Shown one piece after another: positions 48,211-60,226 of a stretch of DNA of 64,000 nucleotides. The position numbers and the translations under genes are program-made. Source of the DNA: Solea solea (taxonomy: Eukaryota; Chordata; Actinopteri; Pleuronectiformes; Soleidae); NCBI RefSeq assembly GCF_958295425.1, contig NC_081140.1, positions 8,253,698 to 8,317,697 of the forward strand, in the 5' to 3' direction. Positions within the stretch are counted from its first letter, which is position 1. Each line of letters starts with the position of its first letter. The notes under the pieces were generated by a model that was not told the DNA's origin, did no database searches, and saw nothing but the letters and a program-made list of their open reading frames with translations.

Positions 48211-49016
48211 AAACATGCTATAAGTGAGTCTGACCCACGTCGTATGAGTTCCTGCTGTTCTGAATTGATATCATAAACCTGCTGCTACACAATTAGGGGT
48301 GGCTTTTCTGAGGCTATAGGCTTTCAGGATAGTGCAAGGGGTGACTTCACTGATTCTCCAATTTTCTTGTAAAAATATATAGTAGTTAAAAGTTCCAGCG
48401 AAACATTGTTTAGTTTTAGTTTGCTCCTACAAGTTTAAGGTGCCAGAGTCCATCCATCACTAAGGCTGTGTTCAGTCCTCAAATCAGATCTTTTCAGGCT
48501 GTGTGTAACTGTTGATTGCAAGAGATCAAATTGGAACATGTCTCCAGTCATAACTTACAGGCATATCCACATCATTATGTTGCATATTCAAGACATGGAT
48601 GCAGGAAAAAAAAAAAAAAAATGAAACTCTCCAAACAACCCTGTCATGTTGCTGTGCAGAACTTGGAAGTTGCAGAGTATTTCTTGTGTGATAGATGAGA
48701 CGGGTATATGTTAAGTTCAGTGTCTCTTGTTGTAAAAAAGGAATGCAGCACTTTGGTCGCTGCGTTTGATGTCGTCATGTGTCAGACTTTCCCACTGAAA
48801 GTCTTCTGTAGAGATCTGATTTGAATTGCATTTCAATTGTTTTTTTTTTGTTGTTTTTTTGGGATCATTCAAACTTCCCAAACCAGACATGAAATCCAGA
48901 CATGAACGGAATCTTTCTGGCAGTCTGAACAAAGCCGCACATCTTTGTTTGTGCATCCAGAGAGGGCTTTACTGACTAGACACATTTTATTATTAGGATT
49001 CTTTAATCACTTACAC
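48211..49016. other. Unique non-coding stretch, no gene seen
   Basis: Poly-A at 48606-48621 and T-runs at 48840-48860. No coding evidence. Confidence 0.5.
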
Positions 49017-49090
49017 CAGAGGTGTCAAACTGGCGGCTCGTGGGCCACATGCAGCCCCGCAAATGATTACATGCGGCCCACCACGTAGAA
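49017..49090 (+). mobile_element. hAT-like terminal fragment
   Basis: CAGAGGTGTCAAACTGGCGG then GTGGGCCACATGCAGCCCCG and ATGCGGCCC is the well-known left terminus of hAT-type elements (CAGRGGTGTCAAACT). I see no mirrored right terminus downstream, so only one end is preserved. An 8-bp target duplication could not be established. Confidence 0.65.
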
Positions 49091-49228
49091 CCATGTCATA
49101 GTGAAAACATTATTATTTTTTTTTAAATAACAAAAAACTGCATACATATTATCTGGATGTGTTCCAGCAAAGTGAAATAAAAATAATTATCCTCTATTGT
49201 CGTTATAGCATTGCTAAAACAACAAATC

Positions 49229-49260
49229 TGGCCTAAGACTTCTGCACAGTACTGTATATA
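49229..49260 (-). mobile_element. Tc1/mariner-like terminal fragment
   Basis: The minus strand reads TATACAGTACTGTGCAGAAG followed by TCTTAGGCC. This resembles the terminus of a common fish Tc1/mariner-type element (CAGTACTGTGCAAAAGTCTTAGGC). Only about 30 bases remain and no partner end was found. Confidence 0.45.
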
Positions 49261-51364
49261 TTTATTTATATAGGGAGAGAGGGAGAGAGTGGTAGAGCGA
49301 GAGAGAGAAAGAGCACTAAAGAGGAGTCAATTGATAAACTGTCAGACAGTGCATTTATACAGATGCAGTCTATAATAATACTATATGATATGATAATAAC
49401 TGTGAGAAAGGGGCGTGTAATTATTGAGCCTGCATGATATAGAAATACACATTGGAGGATAGACAGTTGTTTCTGTGGTCATAATAGTCGCCAGACATCA
49501 TTTCGGTCATGTCTTGTCAATGTGGGGCTTATTGACCGGCTAATATCACTGAATACTCTCAGGTGGGCAGATGCAACTCAATATAATATATAATAAGAGC
49601 CTCGCTGAGGCTGGAACTACAGTGATTCGAAAGGAGGGGAAGTGCAAATATAGAGAAAAATAAACCACTAATCCCAGTCTTCACATTTTGCTGAAATCTG
49701 GGTGAGCACTGATTGTGTTTGATTTCGCGTTAGTGATTCACCGGGCTCTGTTTGGTGCCACACAACCACGCAGTTTCTGCGCTATTTTAAGCAGAGCAAG
49801 TGTGAAGGCAGCATGTGGTTTTGTTTGTGATTTCAGTCAGCGATAAAACAGAATAGAACAGAGAGCAAACTATCGGCGTTGGCAAACATTTTGTAAAAGA
49901 TTATATACCAAAACATTGAAGGCCACATAGGTTTAACAAAGAAAACAATGAAGAATCCTGTAGCGTCTTTGTAAACTGCTTCTTAATGATTGTACTCAAA
50001 TTTCTGTGGATCACTGCACATTAATAAATGACACGCATTCATCAAAGTTGCTAAAAATGTGTCAGTGATGACAAAAAACCCTCAGCCAGACACTTTTTTG
50101 AGACCGACATGACGACATACTTTTGCCCTCTTATCCATTTTATATGCTGTTAAACTGCATCGTCCCAAATGTTCTACATTCCCGCTTTTGAACGGAGGAA
50201 AATTATAAATTTTAATCAAGTGAATTGCATTAGATCTTTCCCTGAACGCTTGTGTCAGTATTGTTGTGTGCCAGAGGCAATCACACTTTTATGATGCACT
50301 TTTCAGAGCTTGCCATTCTATTTCACAGCCCCTTCGAGACATTCCGTGTCCTCCAAACAACATCTGAGAAGCAGCGATTTTCAATATGAAGGTGCTTTAT
50401 TCGGTATTTCTACAGTATTTAATCTCCGGGCCTGTTTGTTTTGGCAACGACGAGACCTCTGTCTCCTGAAAAGAAGGGATCCTAACGGGGAGAGGCTGAC
50501 AGCAATAGCAGTCGAGATGACAATTCGCATTGTTTTCCAACAACACAGACTCTTTCATTATTGTTTTGACTGAAAAAACTCATAGCAGCATAACAGTGCC
50601 ATACTGAATAATCAAAAGTAGCTGTATTAGTGTGTTTTTTTTTCCCAACTTTAGGTCTAACAAATCCGGCAGTCTCCTCATTAGTGCTAGGTCAAGGACT
50701 CAACGAGCGATTAATGTATTCTTTTCATAACAAGGGTATTTAAAAGGCACTTTATGGAAGAAATGCATCATATTAAGACATCAAATGACCATGATGTGTC
50801 ATTAGAGGAAACTTATTTAGCTGAAAAACTGGCTTTACTGATAACAACGATGCAGCCACTATATTCACAAAATACATTTTCATGTGCGGGCTGCAAACTC
50901 TTTTTTTATGTTTTGGTTTTAGTCTGTTGCACAAACCAGAGCTAATCACTAAGCCACTGAAATACTGAATGATACGGACCCTAAAAAGCCTCACTAAAAA
51001 TGCCCAGATGAGAGGAGACGAAACAGTGGAGATGCATTCAAATACAGACATCTGAAAAAGAAGAGAAAGTTGATGATCAACAAACCAGTGTCGGTATTTT
51101 TCTTCAGGAAAGGGAAGCAAAACAGAGTACGCCCACCCTCATCCATCCTGTGCGTCATATATTTCTGGTTGGTGGATATTCAACACATTTTACATCTTTT
51201 TTTTTGGATTCCATTATTGTCAGCTTGTCGTCTCCTCTCATCATATGCTGCTCTAAAGCAGACTCACTATTACGTTCCATCTCTGCCTGTCGCTGACACA
51301 TGGAAATTAACCAACTGGGTTCAATGTTTATGAAAAACAAAACAGAAAGTGAGTTATTTTACGT
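49261..51364. other. Unique non-coding stretch, no gene seen
   Basis: A degenerate GA patch at 49275-49312 is the only repeat. Open frames at 50310 (87 codons) and 50773 (115 codons, minus) have no recognised domain. Confidence 0.5.
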
Positions 51365-51365
51365 C

Positions 51366-51435
<70 letters not shown>

Positions 51436-51438
51436 TAT
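51365..51438. repeat. (AT)n tract with GT interruptions
   Basis: Alternating TA over 74 bases, broken by TGTA three times. Confidence 0.95.
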
Positions 51439-51513
51439 GCAGAAACACAGTGTAAAAGTGCATCTTTGTATTTCCAAAAATATGACAACCTGGTTTTGAA
51501 TTGGGATTGCAGT

Positions 51514-51599
51514 AATGCTAAAGAAAATAATCTCCCACCCCACCTTTATTCAACCTTTGTTGATTAAAGGTGGGGTGGGAGATTATTTTCTGGAGCATT
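51514..51599. repeat. 26-bp perfect inverted repeat formed by two opposed MITE ends
   Basis: Arms 51522-51547 (AGAAAATAATCTCCCACCCC then ACCTTT) and 51566-51591 are perfect complements. Pairing extends with two mismatches to AATGCT/AGCATT at 51514 and 51599. The spacer of 18 bases is ATTCAACCTTTGTTGATT. The right arm is the left end of the MITE at 51568-52274. The left arm is an extra copy of the same terminus facing the other way. Confidence 0.9.
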
Positions 51600-52274
51600 T
51601 TTTTTTTTTTTTACTCTATTGCTTAAAATCCTCTTCACAACCCTGATTGTAACCAATTAATTAATGCATCGTCATAGAGATAAAAAAAAAAAAACCAGGA
51701 CAGGCCAGTAAAAACAGCATCTAATCCTAATAAACGGTCCAACTTAATTAATTGGATCGTGATGCTTCAATCAAATGGCCATCCGTCCTCCCTCCCCCCT
51801 ATGAGTGTACACCTCTTCGGGCACTAATGCTCAGAAGACAACCCCAGAGCTTAATGCTAGAGTTGCAGCAACGTTATGACAGAAAAGGTGCCGGCAACAG
51901 GTGTTGGTCACAGACGAAATACGTTTTTTTTTGGGAAAGCTACTGCCAAGAAAAGGGCTGATGCAGAGCGATCCAAGACCAGAGAGAACATGGGTGGCGA
52001 CAGAAAACAGGCTGCAAAGTGATGCTGTGTTGGCTCTTTTTCCACTCGACAGGTAGGGTTATATCTGTGAGTCTTTTAGAGTATTTGTTGTTTTCCGGGC
52101 ATCACGTTGTCATTTGTCATTTGAAGTATCTAAAAAAGTTAGTGGCACCGCAAAGTTACAGAAATTACCGATTTTGCACAGTGCTTGTGAATTATGCGTT
52201 CCTGTGCTCTGGAGGCGGAGCTTCGGAAGGGAAGTCTACTCTAACTGTTTTTTCCAGGATCTCCAACCCTACCT
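51568..52274. mobile_element. TTAA-flanked MITE, AGGTGGGGTGGGAGAT ends
   Basis: Bounded by TTAA at 51564-51567 and 52275-52278. The left end AGGTGGGGTGGGAGAT then TTCTGGAGC is mirrored by the right end, which on the minus strand reads AGGTAGGGTTGGAGATCCTG. The internal region holds T- and A-runs and GCTCTGGAGGCGGAGCTTCG. TTAA targets point to piggyBac- or Kolobok-type mobilisation, as inference. No transposase frame is visible. The 95-codon frame at 52019 lies inside it and is incidental. Confidence 0.75.
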
Positions 52275-52278
52275 TTAA

Positions 52279-53021
52279 CACTTTTATACTAGTATTTGTA
52301 AACTAGTTTGTCAGCTTTAAGAAAATCCATGTTAATAATTATATTTGTACAGTATGAGTGAATGGTTTGAATGTAAAGCTACATGAAGGTGGAGCTGCTG
52401 TATTCAGTGTCAACAAAATGATAAGACACTAAAAGATTAAACAGAACACCGGATGCTAAGCAACTGAAACGTCATTCAACATTTAATATAACAAACTTGG
52501 TCACTTGGTCACGACTGTCAAAGTGATTGGTTGTCAGTCAAATCTGGGAACACTGTTCTGCCCCTGCACGATAAGGTATTTCAACACATTTCCAATCAAT
52601 GGAAACTCAACACTTGCCTGGCTTTATCAGTAATTATTATGTGACGTATTTTTAAAAAAAAAAAAAAATCAATCTTATAAAATCTATAAAACACTGAGGA
52701 GGAAAATACACTGCACCGACACACAAAGCATTAATTGATTTGTTACACTTGTGCCGGCGCGAGTACAAACTTGCTGTACACTGATCGATTTTGTTGAAGA
52801 CCTCTATCTACATGGGAAGCTATATTTGGTTGATGTCAGAGAAAAACCTGCCATGCATTCTTAATAGACACCAAACCGCACTGCTATAATGTAGAAACAG
52901 ATGGTGTTCAATCTAAAATTGAACACCCTGTTCCACGATACAGAGCCGGGAGGGTCAAATCCCAAATGTGCTTCCATAATTAACTTCACTTTGGACTACA
53001 AAGGCGATGGAGAGACAGAGG

Positions 53022-53024
<3 letters not shown>
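52279..53024. other. Unique non-coding stretch, no gene seen
   Basis: Poly-A at 52653-52667. No coding evidence. Confidence 0.5.
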
Positions 53025-53096
<72 letters not shown>

Positions 53097-53105
53097 GGGG
53101 GGGAG
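53025..53105. repeat. (GA)n microsatellite, about 33 units, ending in G-rich sequence
   Basis: Pure GA from about 53025 to 53091, then GGAGAGGGGGGGGAG. It creates the Arg-Glu and Ser-Leu frames on the two strands. Confidence 0.97.
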
Positions 53106-53998
53106 ATTGTCTCATTAGGTACTGGATCATAATGGATCTGATAGGCACACGGAGGATCTGATTAGTGATTCTGCTGCCACAATCCTTCATGGGGCGATCT
53201 GTGATAAGAGCCGTCCATCAAACATGACTGGTTCATTCAAAGTGACGGAGGAAGTGAGCCTATCTTTTTATCAGCTACCCATCTTTCAGATAAGCGTGAG
53301 TGCTCTGCTGACGTAGGACGGAAGCTGAAATATGAGATGGAAGCTGCTGAGGAGGAGAGCGAGTGTTGGTTTGCAGAATAGGAGAGACATCTGCTGGCAG
53401 CCGGCTGCCTTACAGCACCAAGCTTATGTTGTGTTCAGTTATTCAAAGAAGAATGCCAGTGGAAATAAAAAAAAAAAAGGAGGAAAGAAATGTTAATAAG
53501 TTGTAGCATATTTGTTTTGTTTATTAGACGCTGCCAGAAAATTAAGCACTTTCCAACTGGGATAATTAACTCTCAAATTGTGTTGTCCATAAATTATTTT
53601 GTTGTTTGTCTACTGGTGTAATTTCCAAAACAAAATGTTATTTGGCAGCCATTGCAGACACCCCAGATGTCAAATTTCCACGCGCATGCAGTAAAAATAT
53701 TTTGCCTGTGGAGAAAAAAAAAAAGAAAAAAGAAAGTATAATGACAAGAATCCAGGACACTGCAACAAAAAGAAAATATGCATCTGTTTATGTTCGGTGG
53801 CAGATGAATATTTGGATTCATTTTAAACTGAAATTACTGTGAGATTAAAAAATATGGCATCACATTTATAGTCTTAATTCAATTATACGACGACCAACAC
53901 ATCCATGCAACCAAAGCAAATGATTGCAGTATCTGTAAATGGCTGAAGGAACTGTCTTTATGTTTATCATTAGAGGAGATTACATATGAAAGGAACAC
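53106..53998. other. Unique non-coding stretch, no gene seen
   Basis: Poly-A near 53467-53478 and 53715-53730. No coding evidence. Confidence 0.5.
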
Positions 53999-54298
53999 GT
54001 GAGTTGTTTAAAGAAAGTATGGGGACCTTTTTATTTGGAACACACACTTGCGACATGGACTGGGTTGAAGGAAGGAATTAGATATTTTGAAAAGGATGAA
54101 GGTCAACCTTTATATAGTGATTATCTTTTGTGGGATTTATGTAAAAAGTACAAATTCAGTTCAGTTAGTATAAGTGCAATGACGGTAAAACTGTTACTTT
54201 TACAAACCACAGTGGTCACTGATTCCCATTTGCTTCCCCTACTTAAATCCATTTATACCACTGGTATTGGAGGAGAGTGGTTTCTGAGTTGCAAATAA
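53999..54298 (+). other. Unrecognised 99-codon open frame, possible LINE remnant
   Basis: Encodes 'MSCLKKVWGPFYLEHTLATW' then 'TGLKEGIRYFEKDEGQPLYS' and 'DYLLWDLCKKYKFSSVS'. The W..G...GI..(F/D)....S...L..KY pattern loosely resembles the region near the C-terminus of L1-type ORF2 proteins. There is no upstream reverse-transcriptase domain and no 3' tail, so I cannot call it a LINE with confidence. Codon composition is less repeat-driven than other frames in the window, and it ends in a normal stop. Confidence 0.25.
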
Positions 54299-57200
54299 TG
54301 TTTGCTCACTCGTGCTGAACTTTATTTAGAGGGTCATTGCAGTGATTTGCGGCTCAGTGAAATGGCACTAATTCTGATGACACAACACAGACAACCGGGT
54401 CTTGTTTACGGCAGTGAAGTGAACTGGGACATGGTCTGCGAGGGATCTTAGTGGAAATTAAAAGAACAGGAAGCATGAGAGGAAAGTGCTTGTTAACCGG
54501 TCGCTGCTAGAGAACATATTGAGCTCCCCGCGGAGATAATGGTTTTCGACAGGGGAGTGAGCAAATGAGCAATTTACAGAATTACAGACCATAAGAAATG
54601 TTGGAAAACCCCAAACTGTGCTGTGGAAGTATGTATGTGTGTGTGTGTGTACACTTGTCGTATTTTGCAGAGAGACAGATCAACCGAACCTACGAACAAA
54701 CTTCTCTCATTGTTTATCAATTTAGCTCGCATCCACAGTTAATCAACGAGGCCACATTTCTCTCCAGCTGCTGCGCGCTGCTATCTGATGCTGTGCATGT
54801 TGTACGGGCACCGGTTTCCAATTCACAGCCATATGCTGCCAAACGAATTCTTGAGAGACGTCCATGTCTAAAATGACTCTTTGCCGCCGCTGCCAAGTCG
54901 GCCCTGAGTGCAATTAAAAAGTACGATAATATTCCATCTGTCCTGCACATGTTGGCAAACGCTGCGTTTTACGCTTGTGCGAGACAATTGGAAAGTCGGG
55001 GAAAAACTAATCACTGCGTGAGACTGTCGGAGACTGATGTGGGGAGGCAGACACGGCTGTTGACAATGGGGCTACGAATGATAATGCAGAGGCTGCACGT
55101 GAGCAGCTTCACTGGTGTTTTTTTTTAGTTTTTTTACACTTGTGGGTTAATAAACAATGCACCAAAACCACAGGATACACTCATGTTTTGTTTTTTCCCC
55201 CCCATGCTACTTTTTTTGGAAATATAGGACAGATCTGGGGGTTGTATAACAGCACACTTAGCTTTGACACGTCCATATTCAGAGTGTTGTTCAGCGTGGC
55301 AATTACCCAAGCCCATTGGATATGCCCTTTTCGTGCAAGAGTCAAGTGTCAGTGGTTTAAAAGCTATTTTGCACAAATACTTGTCAGTCTACACGCACAC
55401 GCACACACACACACAGAGAAAGTATACCACTCCTATGAGTAAACAGTACAGTGTATTATCCAGCATCGAGCTGGAACGTGGACATGAATAGTTTGTATTA
55501 CTCAGCAAGTGTCCTTATAATTAAGTGTCCAAGTGAGTTTTCTGTTAGGGTTACTATGATTAATGCAACAGTTTCGCTTTTAATTGCGCTTGCTTCAAAG
55601 TGCCACTCGTCGAGGATGTGCTGTTGCTATAGAAACATCAGCAGGGAGAAGATGTGCGCGTGTGTTGGCCTGTGTGTGTGTGCGTGAGAGAGGGGAGAAG
55701 GAGATCTCAGAGAAAGCTATTGAGTTGTGTTTAATGAGCAGTGTGTGTACTCACAATGTTCACCGTACAAAAGTAAAAGAGGTGCAAGTCACATCGGACT
55801 GAGAATTCACACACACACGCGCAGGCATACGGTCTGTCTCTGGTCACCATGGAAGCGTGGCACTGCAAACATTCGCGGTAATCAGATAAAGGGCGCTCAA
55901 AATACACAACAGTATCTCTGACTGCGTCGGTGCACGACTCTTAAAATGGGATTGAACCGACTGTAAGTTGACACGTTGCTCATTTTAACTGAGACTCTCC
56001 TCAGTGCTTGACTGGCACATGATCCCACCTGGATTAGGTAAATGAATGCGGCTTTGCTTCAGAAAGCTCATAAGCCTGTTGTGTGGAAATCAGATGCATT
56101 TTTTTTTTTCGCCAAGAGGAGCAGGGATATTAGAGGCTGGGATAAGTGTGACTGACGGCAGACTCTGGGGTGAGAGTTTTTACTCCCTCACGATGTCTTC
56201 AGCATCGACAGAGCCGGGGGAATAAGTACATCTATATGTTGAGTTTCCTGACTGAGACAAGGGAAAGCAAAGTCAGATCTCTATTCACCGCGGAAGAGCG
56301 ACTTATAGATATTTACTGTTATATTCACAACAACATAAGTGAGTCAAGCTGATATGGATCATCTTCATCTGAAATGTAGCATTATTCAAGTTGATGCTGT
56401 GTTCCATGGTTGAATGAATAATTAACTTTTAGATGCACAAAAAAATTACTCTGGACTTCAGCTTTTGCTTTGCAACTGTGAATGAGGATCATTTCTGAGT
56501 AAGAGGGTTGTTTATAACCACCTCCAAAATCTTTATTAAAGTTGTCAACACCTGGCTGATTGAAGAATGCAAAAACTGGATTTAGGACTGATGTCTAATT
56601 ACAGTGGTTTTAAATAATGTGGCCTCAGAGTAGCTGTATTACATTTTCTTGACACCAAGGCTGGTAAATGGATGACACACGAGTGTAATGTTAAACATGT
56701 GACGTATAGATGTAAAAGAAAGCTAAACTAGCTGAAGAAATACCAAAGTATTTCCTCTGGCTGCAAACTTCTCCTCTGCAGAAATCTTTATTCAACTTTT
56801 TTTAAGGATGGCTTCAAGGTCACAGCGTTGTATGGATTTCTGTTACTTATTCAAATGAATCAGACTTTTGACGATGTGATCTGGCGCCCGGAGAGGCTTC
56901 CTTTTATTCAAACGTATATTTAAAATGACTGATTCATAAATAATTTTTTTTTGTAAGATTTGCAAAAAAAATTAAGTTTTCACTCGCGCTACATCTTTTA
57001 ATCTCCTTGAGGCTCCAGACAGACTTCAGCAAAGCTCTGCGTGGGATGATCAAACACTTATAGAGCTGCGCTGTTTGCTCTGTTCAAACTTATTTGAACA
57101 CTTATTTAAATACCGAAGTGCATGTGGGTGTTTTAAACATTATGGATGTGCAGATTAGACACAGTGAGCGAGAGAGAGAGTACGTGATAAAGGTATAAGT

Positions 57201-57456
57201 ATGTGTCTCACTGAATCAGACACACCACAAGATTAAAGGTTCCACAAAACCGTCTGTACACTTTAGAACTTAAACAAATTCACAGGAAAACCTTTATAAA
57301 AAAATATATATATATATAAGACTGACTTCCATCTATAAATTATGCTTTTTTTTAGCTCTCTTAGAGATGCAGGATAATAATTTTGATCCCTGCTTATTTA
57401 AATAATAATTATAATTTTAACATACAAACAACATATTCTTTGGAACCTTATATGTA

Positions 57457-57457
<1 letters not shown>
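54299..57457. other. Unique non-coding stretch with small simple repeats
   Basis: Small GT tract at 54636-54650, CA tract at 55397-55415, GT tract near 55669-55685, AT tract at 57304-57319. Overlapping frames at 55134-55921 run over the CA/GT repeats. No gene recognised. Confidence 0.5.

Positions 57458-57498
<41 letters not shown>
57458..57498. repeat. (AT)n tract
   Basis: About 20 perfect AT units, running directly into the hairpin cluster at 57499. Confidence 0.95.
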
Positions 57499-57501
<3 letters not shown>

Positions 57502-57533
57502 CTGTGTACAGAGAACTGTACACAGTTCTCTGT
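57499..57533. repeat. Two overlapping, mutually exclusive hairpins
   Basis: Hairpin A has 13-bp perfect arms GAACTGTGTACAG (57499-57511) and CTGTACACAGTTC (57516-57528) around AGAA. Hairpin B has 12-bp perfect arms ACAGAGAACTGT (57508-57519) and ACAGTTCTCTGT (57522-57533) around AC. They share bases 57508-57528, so only one can form at a time. The AT tract immediately upstream would ease melting. Confidence 0.9.
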
Positions 57534-57680
57534 TATTAACAAATTAAATACCAGACACAGTTAAATGCAGTGAAATATCATGACCACTAGATGTCAGTAC
57601 ATCCTCAAAATTGATGTTTTTGCAGTGGGACAAGTAACTTAGTGTCAGTCTATCTGCTGAACTACTATTAGCATCTTTTT

Positions 57681-57911
57681 AGGACCGTCTCTGACATAAA
57701 CACTGACCTTGTCAGGGCCAGTGGTCCACATGGAGACCAAAACCTGGTCCTAATGAGACGGAGCCACGTTTTCTGAGGAACTCATAAAGTTTAGGTTGAG
57801 TTTAGATTTAGGTGTTAACTGGTTACGGTTAAGGTCAGAGACAACACATTTGTGTAGCTTGCCCAAATGATTAAAGGTCAGTGCTGTGGCATGAAAAGAA
57901 TAGCTGTGCAA

Positions 57912-57944
<33 letters not shown>
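57681..57944 (+). repeat. (GT)n-anchored dispersed repeat, copy 4
   Basis: Order: AGGACCGTCTCTGACATAAA, CACTGACCTTGTCAGGGCCA, GTGGTCCACATGG, 'AAACCTGGTCCTAATGAGAC', 'GGTTAAGGTCAGAGACAACA', 'CCCAAATGATTAAAGGTCAG', GAATAGCTGTGCAAACCTGT and a pure (GT)15 tract at 57915-57944. The layout matches copy 3, and the front (AACACTGACCTTGTC) matches copy 2. It joins the information from all other copies and would be the best seed for a consensus. Confidence 0.75.
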
Positions 57945-57945
<1 letters not shown>

Positions 57946-58266
57946 AAGTATGGTGGCGTATATTTATTCCTGTGCCTAATATGTCACACCTTTACCTGAT
58001 AAATAGGATCCACAAAGACTTTATGTTTAATGAATGCGTGCGCGTCCGTATGTAGCGAGACAATAAAGAAACAGATAAATAGAGAGTGACTCCCTCCATT
58101 ACTCATGGAAGACATGCTTATTACCAAAGCTCAGGATCATTAACATATTCCACACGAAAACCCCAGGAGCTCACGCGAATAGTCTGTGCCCCGCTTCGTG
58201 AAACCTACCCCTCAGATGTTCCACATATTGCCTCGAGGAATGGTAATTCCAAATAAGATTCAGATG
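57945..58266. other. Short unique stretch
   Basis: Nothing recognised. Confidence 0.5.
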
Positions 58267-58268
58267 AG

Positions 58269-58300
<32 letters not shown>

Positions 58301-58301
58301 T
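58267..58301. repeat. (GT)n(GCGT)n compound microsatellite
   Basis: Seven GT units change to four GCGT units. The CpG-containing half is expected to decay if methylated. Confidence 0.92.
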
Positions 58302-60183
58302 TGTATTCACGTGTGACACAAACAGATTTAACAGGAGACTGACAAGCGGCGCCTAATGTGCTGAGGGTGTGTGCAGACTCACACTCCTCTGAGCATTAAA
58401 TGAGAAAGCCCACAGTGTGCACACTAACACCCACCCTCTGTCTGCAGTGATGGATATATCAGGTCAGCGTATGTGTCATTCTAATTACATGCTGCATCCA
58501 TCCCGCTCTCCTCTCATTAAATAATGACGTTTAATCCATGGCTGAGAGTCTTGTCTATAATACCGCTGTGATAAGGACAAATTAAACAATGCGTCCCCTC
58601 TCAGCTCTGCTGATAATAAAGGTGAATTTGATCGAAGCGATGTGCAGGGTGTTGCGCACGTACTTCGAGACGACGCCATTGACTTGAATGCTTGTCAAAC
58701 CAAATACCTTTACAACCAATGAGGCAGAGAGTCAATCAATTTTAACCTTGTTCTCAACAGAGGACTGACTGGAGAGGAGAAGTCAACCTTGACATCAGCC
58801 ATAAACTCACTATGAGATGGACACAAAGCAGCAAGGCAAACTAAAAAAAAAAGTAAAATGTTTATTTAAGTCAGAGGGGTAATATTTTTTTTCCTGCAAA
58901 TGAAGACATTAACTGAGGAATGAATGGTCTCAATTGCTAGTTTCAAGTCTTCTTCAATGTGACAGGATGTAAACAGTGTACATTAGGTTCCCATTTAAAG
59001 GAAAATAGACAAGTGTGATTATTGTCCAACAGGATGTGAATTTCCACTTTTCAGTGAAACCTCAACATGGCACCGGACAGATTGCGATTCTCGAGGCTTC
59101 AAAATTGGAGTTCAAATTCTTATGGTTGCCACTTGATTTTGTCGCATTGAGTGAGGCCGTCATGCTAAAAGTTTGTATGTTAATAGTGTTGACGTGTTTG
59201 ACATGAGGCACGTGCATTTTTTTTTTACCATAATTGTAACTGTGAAATGCAGTGATACTATTTAAAGCAACATCATTAGTTTTCTCAGCATTTACTCATG
59301 AATGTCAGCCTTGAACGGAAACACCGGGAACACTGGCTGCTGCAATTTGCACATGGATATGTAAACAGAAGTGTGACACCAATCCATGCGACATACGTTA
59401 TTGCGGTTACATAACAAGCCAAACATTACAATTTTATCTTTGAAGTGCTGTGAGTTTTTCATGAAACACAAGCTTCCAGTGCTCATGGGCAGCAGGTTAC
59501 ATATAAAATGATGGTGAGCTGCACAGAGGTGTGGAGCTGGCTCAGTAAAGTGCTACCTCCCATTTTATGTCCAGCTTTAACCACACGGAAAGCATCTTTA
59601 ATTATATATACAGAAAAAACGAGTGTGTCCACACACTCGTCTCGATAACTGTACGGCGAGGACATGAAATGCATGAGCAGGTGTGCAGGTGTGCGTTGGT
59701 GTGACTAAATGTCTGCCAAATGACAACCAAGCACATTTGTCAGACAGCAAATTGTGCGTAGTTGAAGAAATAAGCAGGGGACAGATATGCATCGTTCCCG
59801 TTTGTTTGTCTTTCCGCGCAACAACTTTAAACGCTGCAACCACAACATGAGACAGACAATAAAGGATTCATATGCTTCTTTTTTTTTTTTTTAAACACAA
59901 AAACAAGCTTGTGCAACTGAATGAGACCTGAGCGCTTTCAGAGTGCCGACTATGAACGTCCCACACAAAAGCACCACCCACACACACATACACACATACA
60001 TCTGGTGCTGCATGACCTCGCATGTGCAAGAGAGGGTGGGAGTCTGCCCATGAAGACACATCAAATGGTTTATGGAGAAGAAACACAGATGTACGTACTA
60101 GACATGTCATCCTGTAAATACACAAACAGGCTGTACACTGTATACCCTGCAGACACACACTCATGTGTTTTATGTCTACTACC
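58302..60183. other. Unique non-coding stretch, one small hairpin
   Basis: A perfect 10-bp hairpin ACGAGTGTGT/ACACACTCGT sits at 59619-59640 with a 2-base spacer. No coding or RNA gene recognised; the frames here are short and unrelated to known proteins. Confidence 0.5.
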
Positions 60184-60184
60184 G

Positions 60185-60225
<41 letters not shown>
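60184..60225. repeat. (TC)n(AC)n compound microsatellite
   Basis: About eight TC units followed by twelve AC units. Confidence 0.95.
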
Positions 60226-60226
<1 letters not shown>

